A stretch of DNA of 39,168 nt from CAYLXP01 sp964387425 (GTDB lineage Bacteria > Verrucomicrobiota > Kiritimatiellia > UBA8416): the NCBI GenBank assembly GCA_964387425.1, contig CAYLXP010000040.1, forward strand, positions 1-39,168, given 5' to 3'. Positions 24,835-32,811 of the stretch are shown here, piece after piece (the first letter of the stretch is position 1; every line of letters starts with the position of its first letter). The position numbers and the translations under genes were made by a program. The notes under the pieces were generated by a model. That model had not been told where the DNA came from. It searched no databases and was given only the letters and a program-made list of their open reading frames with translations.

Positions 24835-25974
24835 CTATTGGCGGATGCGGAGGGCGAGCTTCAGGAGCATCGTGAGTTCTCCGAGGGCTGTCTTGCGGTT
24901 GGCCTTGATCTGATCGTAGAGCGCCTCTTCATTCTCCGGGGGGGCGGCTGGGCTTTCCGTCTGCCGCAGGGTCATTGCCTGGGTGGGGCAGGAGGTGACA
25001 CACAGACCGCAACCGATGCAGCGATGACGTTGGATTGCCGCGGAACCATCCGCCCCGTTGAGTGCTACGGCGCCAACCTGGCATCGCTCGACACATTTGC
25101 CACACCCTACACATTTGGCCGGGTCAATCACCGCGTAGAAACTGCTGGTCCAGAAGTCGACGGGGCGTGGCAGCATCTTCTGTAGTCCGAGCATGCCGCA
25201 GCAGCACCCGCAACATGAGCAAATGAACTCGGCACGCCGCGTATTGGAGGGCTGGAAGACCAACCCCTCGCGCTCGCTTTCTGCGAGAGCTTCCAGAGCT
25301 TCATCCTGCGTCACTTCGCGCCCGGTTCCACGCTCAAGAAACATCGTGGCGGTTTCGCCAATGGCCAGGCAGGACTCAACGCGCGCGGTCTGTTTGCAGG
25401 GCTTGCGCTGCATGGCTTTGAGTTTGCGGCAGATGCATGTCATCAGGACATACGGTCCCTCGCTGGAATCGATGAGCCCGCGTACATGGTCATGAGTCGC
25501 GATGGGGCGGTCGACAGGGATGCTCTTGTTCACGGGTACGGTACGCATCTGGGAGGGTTTGGCTGCCAGTAGGGAACGGCCATAGGGTAGTGACCGCATG
25601 TATCGGGCCGCGTCGACCGCGAAGCGCCGTGTTAAGTGACCGAGCTGCGACTCGAACATTCCCACCACCAGTGGAATAAGATACCAGACCCGCTCACCAT
25701 CGCGTGCTTTGCCGGCGATGACCCCCTTCTGGAACATGGCGTTGAGAAGGTCTCTGACCACGTCCGCGGCGTCGGCGTTGGGCAGCTGTTCAAGAAGCTG
25801 CGGAAGCGTTGTCGGTTTGTACGAAAGGTAGCACGCAAGGCGGGCCTCCGCGGGCGTGAAGAGGCGTTTGAGGAGGCGAAGGTCTGCCCCGGAGCGAACC
25901 CGCGGGAAGCCGACGGGTTGGCGGTTGAGGTGCTTCTGCAGCTTCCGGTAGGTGACGTCTTCGGAGGATTTCAT
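24835..25974 (-). CDS. 4Fe-4S dicluster protein with extra Cys-rich motifs
   Basis: The 379-residue protein has an N-terminal helical part of winged-helix appearance (about 30-110: RLFTPAEARLACYLSYKPTT, LPQLLEQLPN), then three Cys clusters. Near residue 177 is CICRKLK with further Cys in KPCKQTA and VESCLAI. Near residue 250 is the dense motif CSCCGCCCG. Two ferredoxin-type clusters follow: CVGCGKCVERCQVGA and CIGCGLCVTSCPTQA. Such fusions appear in anaerobic metabolism as electron-transfer or sensing proteins. A winged helix at the front could mean regulation, but this is an inference. The Cys set is large enough for at least two [4Fe-4S] clusters plus another metal site. ATG 25974 has no clear ribosome site. 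Confidence 0.82.
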   Translation of the reverse strand: MKSSEDVTYRKLQKHLNRQPVGFPRVRSGADLRLLKRLFTPAEARLACYLSYKPTTLPQLLEQLPNADAADVVRDLLNAMFQKGVIAGKARDGERVWYLIPLVVGMFESQLGHLTRRFAVDAARYMRSLPYGRSLLAAKPSQMRTVPVNKSIPVDRPIATHDHVRGLIDSSEGPYVLMTCICRKLKAMQRKPCKQTARVESCLAIGETATMFLERGTGREVTQDEALEALAESEREGLVFQPSNTRRAEFICSCCGCCCGMLGLQKMLPRPVDFWTSSFYAVIDPAKCVGCGKCVERCQVGAVALNGADGSAAIQRHRCIGCGLCVTSCPTQAMTLRQTESPAAPPENEEALYDQIKANRKTALGELTMLLKLALRIRQ

Positions 25975-26037
25975 CGCGGAGGAGTATACCGGAGTAAACC
26001 AGAAACCCGAAAGCCGAAATTGGGAAACGGGAGGTGG

Positions 26038-27864
26038 TTAAGCGTGTAGTTCGGTAGCGTGAAGGAGTGTCTGGCGTTTGTACTCCTGGTCGACGTCACG
26101 GCGATAGACCATTCCGACAAGCCGTTTTCGATTCTCTACATTGACGACAGGAATGGCTTCAACATCGCGGAAGGCAAAGCCTTCTACGGCCTCCAGTAGG
26201 CTGGCATCGGGAACCAGGACGGTGATATCCTGAATCGCTATATCCTCAAGTGCTATCTCATGGTTCGGCTTGTCGGAGAAGAAGGCTCTCCTGAACATCT
26301 CGGTTGAGATGAACCCGAAGAGCGTCCCGTCGTTGTTCAGCAGTGGGAAGTTGATGCTCTTGCCGTCGCTGATGTAGTCCACAAGGTCATCCACGTTCTG
26401 GGAAACGGTGAATGTCTTGAACTCGGTTCGCATGACTTCTCTTACGTTTACGGCGGCCAGGGACTGGACGGAACCGAACCGGGAGACGGATTCACCTCGC
26501 CGAGCGAGCTTCAGCGTGTAGATGGACTCCTTCTCGAGCAACGTGGCAATCACGAAGGCGGTAATGACGGCCAGCATCAGGGGCAGGATCACCTGGTAGT
26601 TGTGGGTCATCTCAAAGACAATCAGGATTGCTGTAATGGGTGCCCTGGTTGTGCCGGCAACCATGGCGGCCATGCCACAGATCGTATAGGTGCCGACTGA
26701 GGTAATGCCGGTGTCAAATAGTGCGTGCGACGTGATTCCTGTAGCCGCCCCAAGTGCTCCACCGAGGAAGAGTGACGGGGCAAAGACACCTCCGCTTCCG
26801 CCGCCGGCCAACGTTGTGGTGCTCGTAAGCACTTTCAGGAAGAAGAGCCCCAGGGCCCAGGCTGCAAGCTTGAAAGAGAGTGCGCCCCACTCGGTTGAAG
26901 GGTGCAGGAACAGCGTCTCGATCGTCTCGTAGCCGATTCCCAGGATGTTCGGAACGAATAGACCGATTACCCCGATAACCAGGCCGGCGATGAGGGACTT
27001 GTAGATCCAGTGGAGCTTCATCTTATCGACCAGGTCCTCTCCGCGGTAGAGCACCTTCACGAAGAGCCAGGCGCCTAGACCACACAGAATCCCCATGATG
27101 ACGAATAGCAGCAATTCCCGGGGTTGCAGGGCAAAAGGGAGGTCGCCGATATGGAGTGAGGCGGGATCACCTCCCTTGGCGGTTCGCATAACCACGGTAC
27201 CCATGACGGAGGCGATGATGAGGGGGGCAATCGAGACGCCGGTGAAGTTGTTCAGAATGACCTCTGCTGCAAACATCATGCCGGCAATTGGGGCATTGAA
27301 AGTGGCGGAAATACCTGCGGCAGCTCCGCAGGCCAGCAGAAGCCGAACACGTTGCCCCGAGCACTTGAGGAGTTGCCCGAATGATGAACCCAGCGCAGAG
27401 CCAATCTGAACAATGGGTCCTTCACGTCCTACCGAGCCGCCGGTTCCAATCGTGACCGCCGAGGCTAACGCCTTCACGGCGACAACACGCGCCCGGATAA
27501 TGCCTCCCCGTGTGGCCACGGCGGCCATCACCTCGGGGACGCCATGGCCGCGGGCTTCGGGTGCAAAACGCCGTGTAAGGTAGGTCGCAATCACGATGCC
27601 CAGCATCGGGATCAGCGGAAAGAGCCAGCGGCTTGGCAAGACACGGTGGGCAACCAAATCGCGAAAGAACCACTCGGCACCATGGATAAGGGCCTCGAAA
27701 CAGAGCGCCCCAAGTCCGGCCCCGAGCCCAATGGTGGCTGCCAGGAAATAGAGCGTAATCAGACTGTGTGAGCGAAGGAAACTCTTCATAATTGTGCGGA
27801 CGAAACCCGGTATGGTGCGTTTGAGTTGGGACCTCGTGCTACGGAGGAGCTGAACGCGGATCAT
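26038..27864 (-). CDS. CLC-family chloride channel/transporter with C-terminal CBS domains
   Basis: The 608-residue protein (ATG 27864 chosen; ATG 27789 is also possible) has the three CLC selectivity motifs: RGHGVPEVMAAV (near residue 106), GSVGREGPIVQIGSALG (near 140, containing the gating Glu), and GGVFAPSLFLGGALG (near 358). About a dozen hydrophobic stretches form the membrane part, and residues from about 475 to the end contain two CBS domains (VREVMRTEFKTFTVSQNVDD, and AIQDITVLVPDASLLEAV). CLC proteins move chloride or exchange it for protons; CBS domains bind adenine nucleotides and can gate the channel. A separate CBS protein gene starts divergently 160 bases away. Confidence 0.93.
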   Translation of the reverse strand: MIRVQLLRSTRSQLKRTIPGFVRTIMKSFLRSHSLITLYFLAATIGLGAGLGALCFEALIHGAEWFFRDLVAHRVLPSRWLFPLIPMLGIVIATYLTRRFAPEARGHGVPEVMAAVATRGGIIRARVVAVKALASAVTIGTGGSVGREGPIVQIGSALGSSFGQLLKCSGQRVRLLLACGAAAGISATFNAPIAGMMFAAEVILNNFTGVSIAPLIIASVMGTVVMRTAKGGDPASLHIGDLPFALQPRELLLFVIMGILCGLGAWLFVKVLYRGEDLVDKMKLHWIYKSLIAGLVIGVIGLFVPNILGIGYETIETLFLHPSTEWGALSFKLAAWALGLFFLKVLTSTTTLAGGGSGGVFAPSLFLGGALGAATGITSHALFDTGITSVGTYTICGMAAMVAGTTRAPITAILIVFEMTHNYQVILPLMLAVITAFVIATLLEKESIYTLKLARRGESVSRFGSVQSLAAVNVREVMRTEFKTFTVSQNVDDLVDYISDGKSINFPLLNNDGTLFGFISTEMFRRAFFSDKPNHEIALEDIAIQDITVLVPDASLLEAVEGFAFRDVEAIPVVNVENRKRLVGMVYRRDVDQEYKRQTLLHATELHA

Positions 27865-28025
27865 CCGCGTGACGTGGGGAGTCTTAGCATAGGCGAGGGC
27901 ACGCGCACAGGAGGAAGTGGCGCAGAAGTTCGATTTTATTCTGCGTAAAATTGGAGGGTTGTAAGGCTTGACAGAAGAGAGGGGCTCTATGGGAGCATGT
28001 AGGCAGCACGAAAGGAACATAAGAG

Positions 28026-28412
28026 ATGATAAAATACGCACGAGATATCATGACGAAAGATGTACTTACGGTCTCGGAGGAGACCCCTATCTACGTCGCC
28101 ATGCAGTTGCTGCTTGCTGACAAAGTCACCGGGCTTCCTGTTGTGGACCAGGGCGGAGTGTTGGTCGGTATTGTGACGGAGAAGGACATGCTGGTGCTGT
28201 TGAACAATCCCGACATCGGACACGTGACTGCCGGAGACCTCATGACAAGGGATGTCGTTTCCTTTGGAGAGAGCGATGACATCAGCGAGATCAATGCTTG
28301 CTTGAAGGAGAAGTCATTCCGGCGAGTCCCCATCTTGTCGAACGGCAAGCTCGTGGGCATCGTCAGTCGGACTGACATCATGAAAGCCATTCTGCGCGAG
28401 AGGCGGCAGTAA
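28026..28412 (+). CDS. Tandem CBS-domain protein
   Basis: The 128-residue protein consists of two CBS motifs only: ARDIMTKDVLTVSEETPIYV with TGLPVVDQGGVLVGIVTEKD, and AGDLMTRDVVSFGESDDISE with RVPILSNGKLVGIVSRTDIM. Pairs of CBS motifs (Bateman module) bind AMP, ATP or similar nucleotides. The ATG has AAAGGAAC upstream. A TTGACA at 27968 is the best -35 candidate but no good -10 at 17 bases was found. It is divergent from the CLC gene, whose own C-terminus has CBS domains. It is followed by the oligopeptidase gene after 45 bases. Confidence 0.92.
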   Translation: MIKYARDIMTKDVLTVSEETPIYVAMQLLLADKVTGLPVVDQGGVLVGIVTEKDMLVLLNNPDIGHVTAGDLMTRDVVSFGESDDISEINACLKEKSFRRVPILSNGKLVGIVSRTDIMKAILRERRQ

Positions 28413-28457
28413 GCAACGGTCGTTTCGGTTTGGGTTGAGAAAGGGAAGGAGCGACCT

Positions 28458-30524
28458 GTGACGTCAGATAATCCACTGTTCCAATATCGTGAGCTGCCTG
28501 AGTTCGACCGTATCGTTCCGGAGCATGCGGAGCCGGCGCTAAGCCGGATCCTGACCGAGGGGGAAGAGTCCCTTGTGGCGCTCGAAGCTTCGATCGAGCC
28601 GACCTGGGATGGAATCATGGGACCGCTGCGCGACCTGCTTGAACCGCTCGATTTTGCGTGGGGCGTCGTTTCGCACCTGCATAGCGTGGTGAACACCCCG
28701 GAATGGCGTGAGGTTCACGATGAGCTGCAGCCCAAGGTGGTTGCCTTCTCCCTGAGGGTCGGCCAGAGTCAGCCGGTCTATCAAGCCATGGTCGCGCTGC
28801 GGGACAGCCAGGCATGGAGTGAGTTGAGCGCAGCACGTCAGCGTGTCATCGAACACGCCGTGATCCAGGCGGAGCTGTCAGGTGTGGGGTTGCCGGACTC
28901 CAGTCGTGAACAGTTCAACGACTTGAAGCGGGAGTTGGCCCACGCCTCAACCCAGTTTACCAATAACCTGTTGGATGCCTCAAAGGCCTACTCACTCCGC
29001 CTCGATACACCCGAGGACATCGCCGGCCTGCCGCCATCGCTACTGGTTGCCGCCTCCGAGGCCGCTCGCCAAGCGGACATTCCCAACAGTACGCCGTCGG
29101 ATGGGCCATGGGTGATCACGCTTGAGATGCCGATCTTCTCCCCCTTCATGCAGTATAGCGAGCGGCGCGACCTTCGCGAAACGCTCTACCGGGCATACGT
29201 CACGCGTGCAGCCAAGGGGGAAACCGATAATACCGACCTGATTGACACCATCCTCAAGCTGCGCCGCGAGCTGGCACATCTGTTGGGGTACGCAACCCAC
29301 GCCGAGGTTAGCCTGGCCCGCAAGATGGCTGATGGCGTGGATGCGGTGGACGCGCTAATCGCCCGGCTGCGCGCTGCCGCCTATCCCGCCGCCGGGCGTG
29401 ACCTGGACGCCATCCGCACATTTGCCGCGCAGCACGGACAGGCGGAACCGGTCATGAATTGGGATGTTGCCTTCTGGTCTGAGCGTATGCGCGAGGCCAA
29501 GTTCGGGTTTTCTTCGGAGGATTTGCGACCCTACTTCCAGTATCCACGGGTTCTGGAAGGGATGTTCCATCTCGCGCAGCAGATCTTCGGGATTACCGTC
29601 ACGCCCGCCGATAGCGAGGCCACGGTTTGGCACGAGGATGTTCACTACTTCACGTTGCAGGATGGAGAGGGAAGCCCCATTGCGTCGTTTTACCTCGATC
29701 CGTATTCCCGCCCGGCAACCAAGCGTGGTGGCGCGTGGATGAATCCGGCGCGTAGCCGGTACCGCCGTCCCGATGGTACGCTGACGCTCCCTGCAGCTTA
29801 CCTTGTCTGCAACCAGACGCTACCCGCAGACGGCAAACCCTCGCTGATGACGTTTAACGAAGTCATCACGCTTTTCCACGAGTTTGGTCACGCGCTTCAG
29901 CAAATCCTCACGACGGTCGACGATCCGGAAGTTGCCGGTGTGCATGGTGTCGAGTGGGATGCGGTTGAGCTTCCGAGCCAGTTCATGGAGAACTGGTGTT
30001 ACCATCGGCCCACGCTCATGAGTATGAGTTGCCACATCGATAGTGGTGAACCACTGCCGGATGAGCTCTACAGGAAGCTGTGCGAAGCGCGGACGTTCAT
30101 GGCTGGAACCGCAACGCTACGGCAGTTGCTCTTTGCGGCCGTGGACATGGAGTTGCATCACCGCTTCGAGCTCGGAGCAGACGTGACCCCCAACGACGTC
30201 AAACGCCGAATCGGCGTGGACTACACACACCTGCCGTTTATTGAGGACGACCGTTTCCTCTGCGGGTTCGCTCACATTTTCGCCGGGGGGTATGCGGCGG
30301 GGTATTACAGTTATAAGTGGGCCGAAGTCCTTTCCGCCGATGCTTTCGAAGCGTTTGAAGAGGCCGGGCTCGATGACGTGGAATCCACTGCTCAGACCGG
30401 CCGCCGTTTTCTGAACACCGTCCTGGCACTGGGCGGGAGTCAGCACCCAATGGAGGTGTTTAAGGCCTTCCGCGGGCGTGAGCCCGATCCGGATGCCCTC
30501 CTACGGCATGATGGGCTATTGTGA
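28458..30524 (+). CDS. prlC: M3-family zinc oligopeptidase (oligopeptidase A-like)
   Basis: The 688-residue protein starts at GTG 28458 with GGAAGGAG just upstream, typical length for oligopeptidase A (E. coli PrlC about 680). The zinc motif HEFGH (His474-His478) lies in TLFHEFGHALQQ, and the third ligand Glu is in VEWDAVELPSQFMENW. The N-terminal helices (NPLFQYRELPEFDRI; HAEPALSRIL) and the C-terminal GGYAAGYYSYKWAEV are characteristic of the family. It degrades small peptides, including signal peptides, in the cytoplasm. It could also be named Dcp-like; PrlC fits better by the C-terminal motif. Confidence 0.94.
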   Translation: MTSDNPLFQYRELPEFDRIVPEHAEPALSRILTEGEESLVALEASIEPTWDGIMGPLRDLLEPLDFAWGVVSHLHSVVNTPEWREVHDELQPKVVAFSLRVGQSQPVYQAMVALRDSQAWSELSAARQRVIEHAVIQAELSGVGLPDSSREQFNDLKRELAHASTQFTNNLLDASKAYSLRLDTPEDIAGLPPSLLVAASEAARQADIPNSTPSDGPWVITLEMPIFSPFMQYSERRDLRETLYRAYVTRAAKGETDNTDLIDTILKLRRELAHLLGYATHAEVSLARKMADGVDAVDALIARLRAAAYPAAGRDLDAIRTFAAQHGQAEPVMNWDVAFWSERMREAKFGFSSEDLRPYFQYPRVLEGMFHLAQQIFGITVTPADSEATVWHEDVHYFTLQDGEGSPIASFYLDPYSRPATKRGGAWMNPARSRYRRPDGTLTLPAAYLVCNQTLPADGKPSLMTFNEVITLFHEFGHALQQILTTVDDPEVAGVHGVEWDAVELPSQFMENWCYHRPTLMSMSCHIDSGEPLPDELYRKLCEARTFMAGTATLRQLLFAAVDMELHHRFELGADVTPNDVKRRIGVDYTHLPFIEDDRFLCGFAHIFAGGYAAGYYSYKWAEVLSADAFEAFEEAGLDDVESTAQTGRRFLNTVLALGGSQHPMEVFKAFRGREPDPDALLRHDGLL

Positions 30525-30621
30525 GAACATCGAACACTGAACATCGAACGTCCAACATCGAAGTGAGAGCTTTCTCTACGTTCGATGTTGGGCGTTGAAT
30601 GTTCGGTGTTCGACGTTCATT
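30525..30621. repeat. GAACATCGAAC palindromic element, copy 1
   Basis: The left arm starts one base after the prlC stop (GAACATCGAAC, then CTGAACATCGAACGTCC) and the right arm (about 30576-30621) is its near reverse complement, giving an extended stem. It lies between the convergent ends of prlC and the rhodanese gene. A second copy of the same type is at 35706-35802. Antisense readings of such elements give spurious proteins with TPNIQRPTSN or DVRCSVFDV text. Confidence 0.8.
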
Positions 30622-30635
30622 CCCAGGTATTCCCC

Positions 30636-30675
30636 AAAAGGGTGAGGGACAGGAGCGCCGCAGCACTCCTGCCCC
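30636..30675 (-). terminator. Terminator of the rhodanese gene
   Basis: On the minus strand GGGGCAGGAG (30666-30675) pairs with CTCCTGTCCC (30646-30655) across a 10-base loop, and TTTT follows at 30636-30639 within CACCCTTTTGG. It is about 26 bases downstream of the rhodanese stop. One mismatch in the stem and a short T-run make it moderate. Confidence 0.6.
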
Positions 30676-30701
30676 TCGAGGGTTGGGTCTGTGTGGTGTG
30701 A

Positions 30702-31292
30702 TTAGTTGATTTGCTTCACGTCGTTGCCGGCTTTCTGCCACCCGTCAATTCCGTCCGGGTACTTGACGACGTTCTTGTATCCAAGGTCTACCAGCCTGTG
30801 CGCAAGCTTGGCACTGGCAGGGCACTTGGTGCTCGTGCAGTAGGCTACGATTGTGGCCTTCTTGTTGGGAAGCGCCTTGGCAATCTCGTCCTCACTTGCG
30901 TTGACGGCGAGCTGCTGTGCGCTACCAATCCGGCGACCGTCATCCCACTTTCCGGAGCGGGCATCAACGACGGTGACCTTCTTCTTGGAAGCCAGGAGCT
31001 TCTGCAAATCGGCCGTGTTGATCGTCTCGTAACCTTCGCTCTTGGCCTTGGAGCAGGTTTTCGAGCAGCTTGAGGGACATGCTTTGGCTGCCGATTTGGT
31101 GCAGGCGCTTGCAGGGCAGGCTGCCTTTGTTGCCTTTGCCGCCGGCTTGCCGCAGCTGCTGAATGGGCATCCCACCGACACGGGCTTGACCGTGGTCTTC
31201 TTCGCCGCACAGCCGCAGTTGGCGCAGGCTTCCGCGCTAACCGCGACTCCCAGTGCGAATAGGGCCACCATGGTAAGTAGTTGTCTTGTCAT
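30702..31292 (-). CDS. Exported Cys-rich rhodanese-like protein
   Basis: ATG 31292 follows GGAGGAACAGAG, giving a 196-residue protein with a signal peptide (LLTMVALFALGVAVSAEA) and a remarkable linker. Between residues 23 and 80 there are ten Cys residues, in CANCGC, GCPFSSCG, CPASAC, CPSSC and SKTC patterns. A rhodanese domain follows (about 92-190) with VTVVDARSGKWDDGRRIG and a catalytic-loop Cys in VAYCTSTKCPASAKLA (Cys152, with Cys157). The linker looks like a metal-binding region, akin in spacing to metallothionein-type Cys clusters. The protein is probably periplasmic. Whether it carries sulfur, binds metal or both cannot be told. Confidence 0.85.
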   Translation of the reverse strand: MTRQLLTMVALFALGVAVSAEACANCGCAAKKTTVKPVSVGCPFSSCGKPAAKATKAACPASACTKSAAKACPSSCSKTCSKAKSEGYETINTADLQKLLASKKKVTVVDARSGKWDDGRRIGSAQQLAVNASEDEIAKALPNKKATIVAYCTSTKCPASAKLAHRLVDLGYKNVVKYPDGIDGWQKAGNDVKQIN

Positions 31293-31460
31293 TCTCTGTT
31301 CCTCCTTCTTACTCTCTCCATTGTTGCTCAGTAAACGGTATAAGGATACCGCGCTCGTAGCATTTATCATGAATCGACCGGGGAGGGAAGAACTTACAGA
31401 GGTTTTTTGCGAGAAAATGAGGGGGGCTGGTCGAGACCTTCATGGTTGAAACAGGAGTTC

Positions 31461-31546
31461 AGTAGGCACCTATCTCCGAGAGGTGCCCTCCGGCCTTCGG
31501 CCGGCCGCGCGAAGCGCGGGGTGCATCTCGGAGATATGCACCTACT
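31461..31546. repeat. Long inverted repeat with two internal hairpins (cloverleaf-like)
   Basis: The ends AGTAGGCACCTATCTCCGAG (31461-31480) and GATATGCACCTACT-type right end (to 31546) are imperfect reverse complements over about 28 bases. Between them lie two short hairpins, CCGGCC/GGCCGG (about 31490-31504) and CGCGC/GCGCG (about 31505-31518). It is in the space between the rhodanese and the SH3-like gene, both minus. The remaining 31293-31460 holds the rhodanese leader with a T/A-rich run, nothing else recognised. Confidence 0.75.
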
Positions 31547-31559
31547 CGAGAGCTCCAGA

Positions 31560-31979
31560 CTATGGCAGAAGACGGGCCTGTTTGTCGTTGGCATCGACCC
31601 AGCCGGTGGCGACGATGCTCTCGCCATCCACAACATCGACCTGTTTCCAGCGTCCCCGGGCGCTCCGGATCACGACGGTTTCGGCGGGTTGGGCCGCGTA
31701 GACCAGGAAACGCTCACGTTCCGCTTCTCCGCTGACGTATTTCTGCTCCTTCAGCAGATCAACCGGTGTCTCCAGGGTCCATCGACCATCTTCGGCGTGG
31801 TAGAAATCGTCAAACGCGAACCGCTCTCCCGGCGGCTGCCTCGCCGGCACTTCAACCGGTTTACGGCGGCATCGTGGAACGAGGAGGATCAGTCCCAGTA
31901 TGAGGCAGGCCAGGAGCACGACAACGATCCACAGACCGACATGCTTCTTCTCGGTGTTGCTATGCGCCTTTTCCTGCAT
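31560..31979 (-). CDS. Single-span membrane protein with SH3-like C-terminus
   Basis: The 139-residue protein has a charged N-terminus (MQEKAHSNTEKK), one membrane span (about residues 14-35, WIVVVLLACLILGLILLV), a basic exit (RCRRK), and a second half (about 90-139: TVVIRSARGRWKQVDVVDGE then GWVDANDKQARL) that reads like a bacterial SH3 domain. Such domains bind peptides or cell-wall parts outside the cell. The gene ends just next to the inverted repeat and starts 10 bases after the 31990 gene on the same strand, so the two are probably cotranscribed. No family is assigned. Confidence 0.7.
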   Translation of the reverse strand: MQEKAHSNTEKKHVGLWIVVVLLACLILGLILLVPRCRRKPVEVPARQPPGERFAFDDFYHAEDGRWTLETPVDLLKEQKYVSGEAERERFLVYAAQPAETVVIRSARGRWKQVDVVDGESIVATGWVDANDKQARLLP

Positions 31980-31989
31980 GCTCAGTGAC

Positions 31990-32661
31990 TCACTGGTTGT
32001 AGAATTTCACGGTTCCGCCGAGGTCACACATCAGTTCCGCCACGGCGGCAAACCGGTTGCGGACTGCGTCGCTGCGGATCATGCCGACCTCAGCGTAGGC
32101 GAACGCATCATCTCTGAGCGTAATCGTTCCCTGTGATTTGTGTGTCTCCCACACCTCGTAGAAACGCTCCTTGATCTCGGGCAAGAGGGCGCGTTTGATG
32201 AACTCGGGATCACTGCACTTGACAATGAACATATCATCGAAGCGCTGGTCTCCAGTCTGGATATCCTGCATCCCGAACGTCTTGCCCAGCTTCCCCAGCA
32301 TGCTCTCCCGCGAGAATCCCATCTTCAGATCTTTTGGATTATCTAACGTAATCCGCATCGTGGCGTAGGTTGTGCTGTTCTTGCCGCCCGTCGAGTAGTG
32401 GTAGATACTGACGTCGCATCCCCGCCGCTCTCCTTCGATACGCAAGGGGCGTCGAATCCAGCTCAGAAAGCTGATATTGGGGAATACCGAGTCTCCGCCT
32501 GTCACCGGAAGTCCCAGTGTTTCAGCGAGCAGCTTCATGTGGTCGTCGACATTTCCGACGAACTTCCGTCTGAACTTCAGCACGATCACAATGATCAACA
32601 CGTTGATGACCGTGAATATGGCAATCCCAGTCGCGATGAACACGATGCCTTCCATTTCCAT
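31990..32661 (-). CDS. Single-span membrane protein with unknown cytoplasmic domain
   Basis: ATG 32661 has GGAGG 8 bases upstream and gives MEMEGIVFIATGIAIF, a span (about 5-27), then a long soluble domain: FRRKFVGNVDDHMKLL, SFLSWIRRPLRI, YHYSTGGKNSTTYATMRITL, FDDMFIVKCSDPEFIKRAL and a GTVKFYNQ ending. An upstream in-frame start would add a leader that does not look like coding sequence. The soluble part has the look of a domain with beta strands and a helix pair, but no recognised family. It lies directly upstream of the SH3-like gene on the same strand. Confidence 0.65.
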   Translation of the reverse strand: MEMEGIVFIATGIAIFTVINVLIIVIVLKFRRKFVGNVDDHMKLLAETLGLPVTGGDSVFPNISFLSWIRRPLRIEGERRGCDVSIYHYSTGGKNSTTYATMRITLDNPKDLKMGFSRESMLGKLGKTFGMQDIQTGDQRFDDMFIVKCSDPEFIKRALLPEIKERFYEVWETHKSQGTITLRDDAFAYAEVGMIRSDAVRNRFAAVAELMCDLGGTVKFYNQ

Positions 32662-32811
32662 ATCAGCACCTCCTGCTGTACGTGAGATATCATACCGATG
32701 AACGAAGGTGAAGGCATTGATATCAGAAACATGCACCGCTCAGGGGTTTCCTTATGGTATCGGAAAGGTTAGGGTTTCCGCCGGCTTGTGAAGAGAGGGA
32801 GTTTGCTTTTT

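Noticed and set aside
27968..27996. Promoter for the CBS protein gene using TTGACA at 27968
   Set aside because: No acceptable -10 at 16-18 bases spacing.
30460..30741. ORF with NERRTPNIQRPTSN and MLDVRCSVFDV
   Set aside because: It translates the GAACATCGAAC palindromic element, not a gene.
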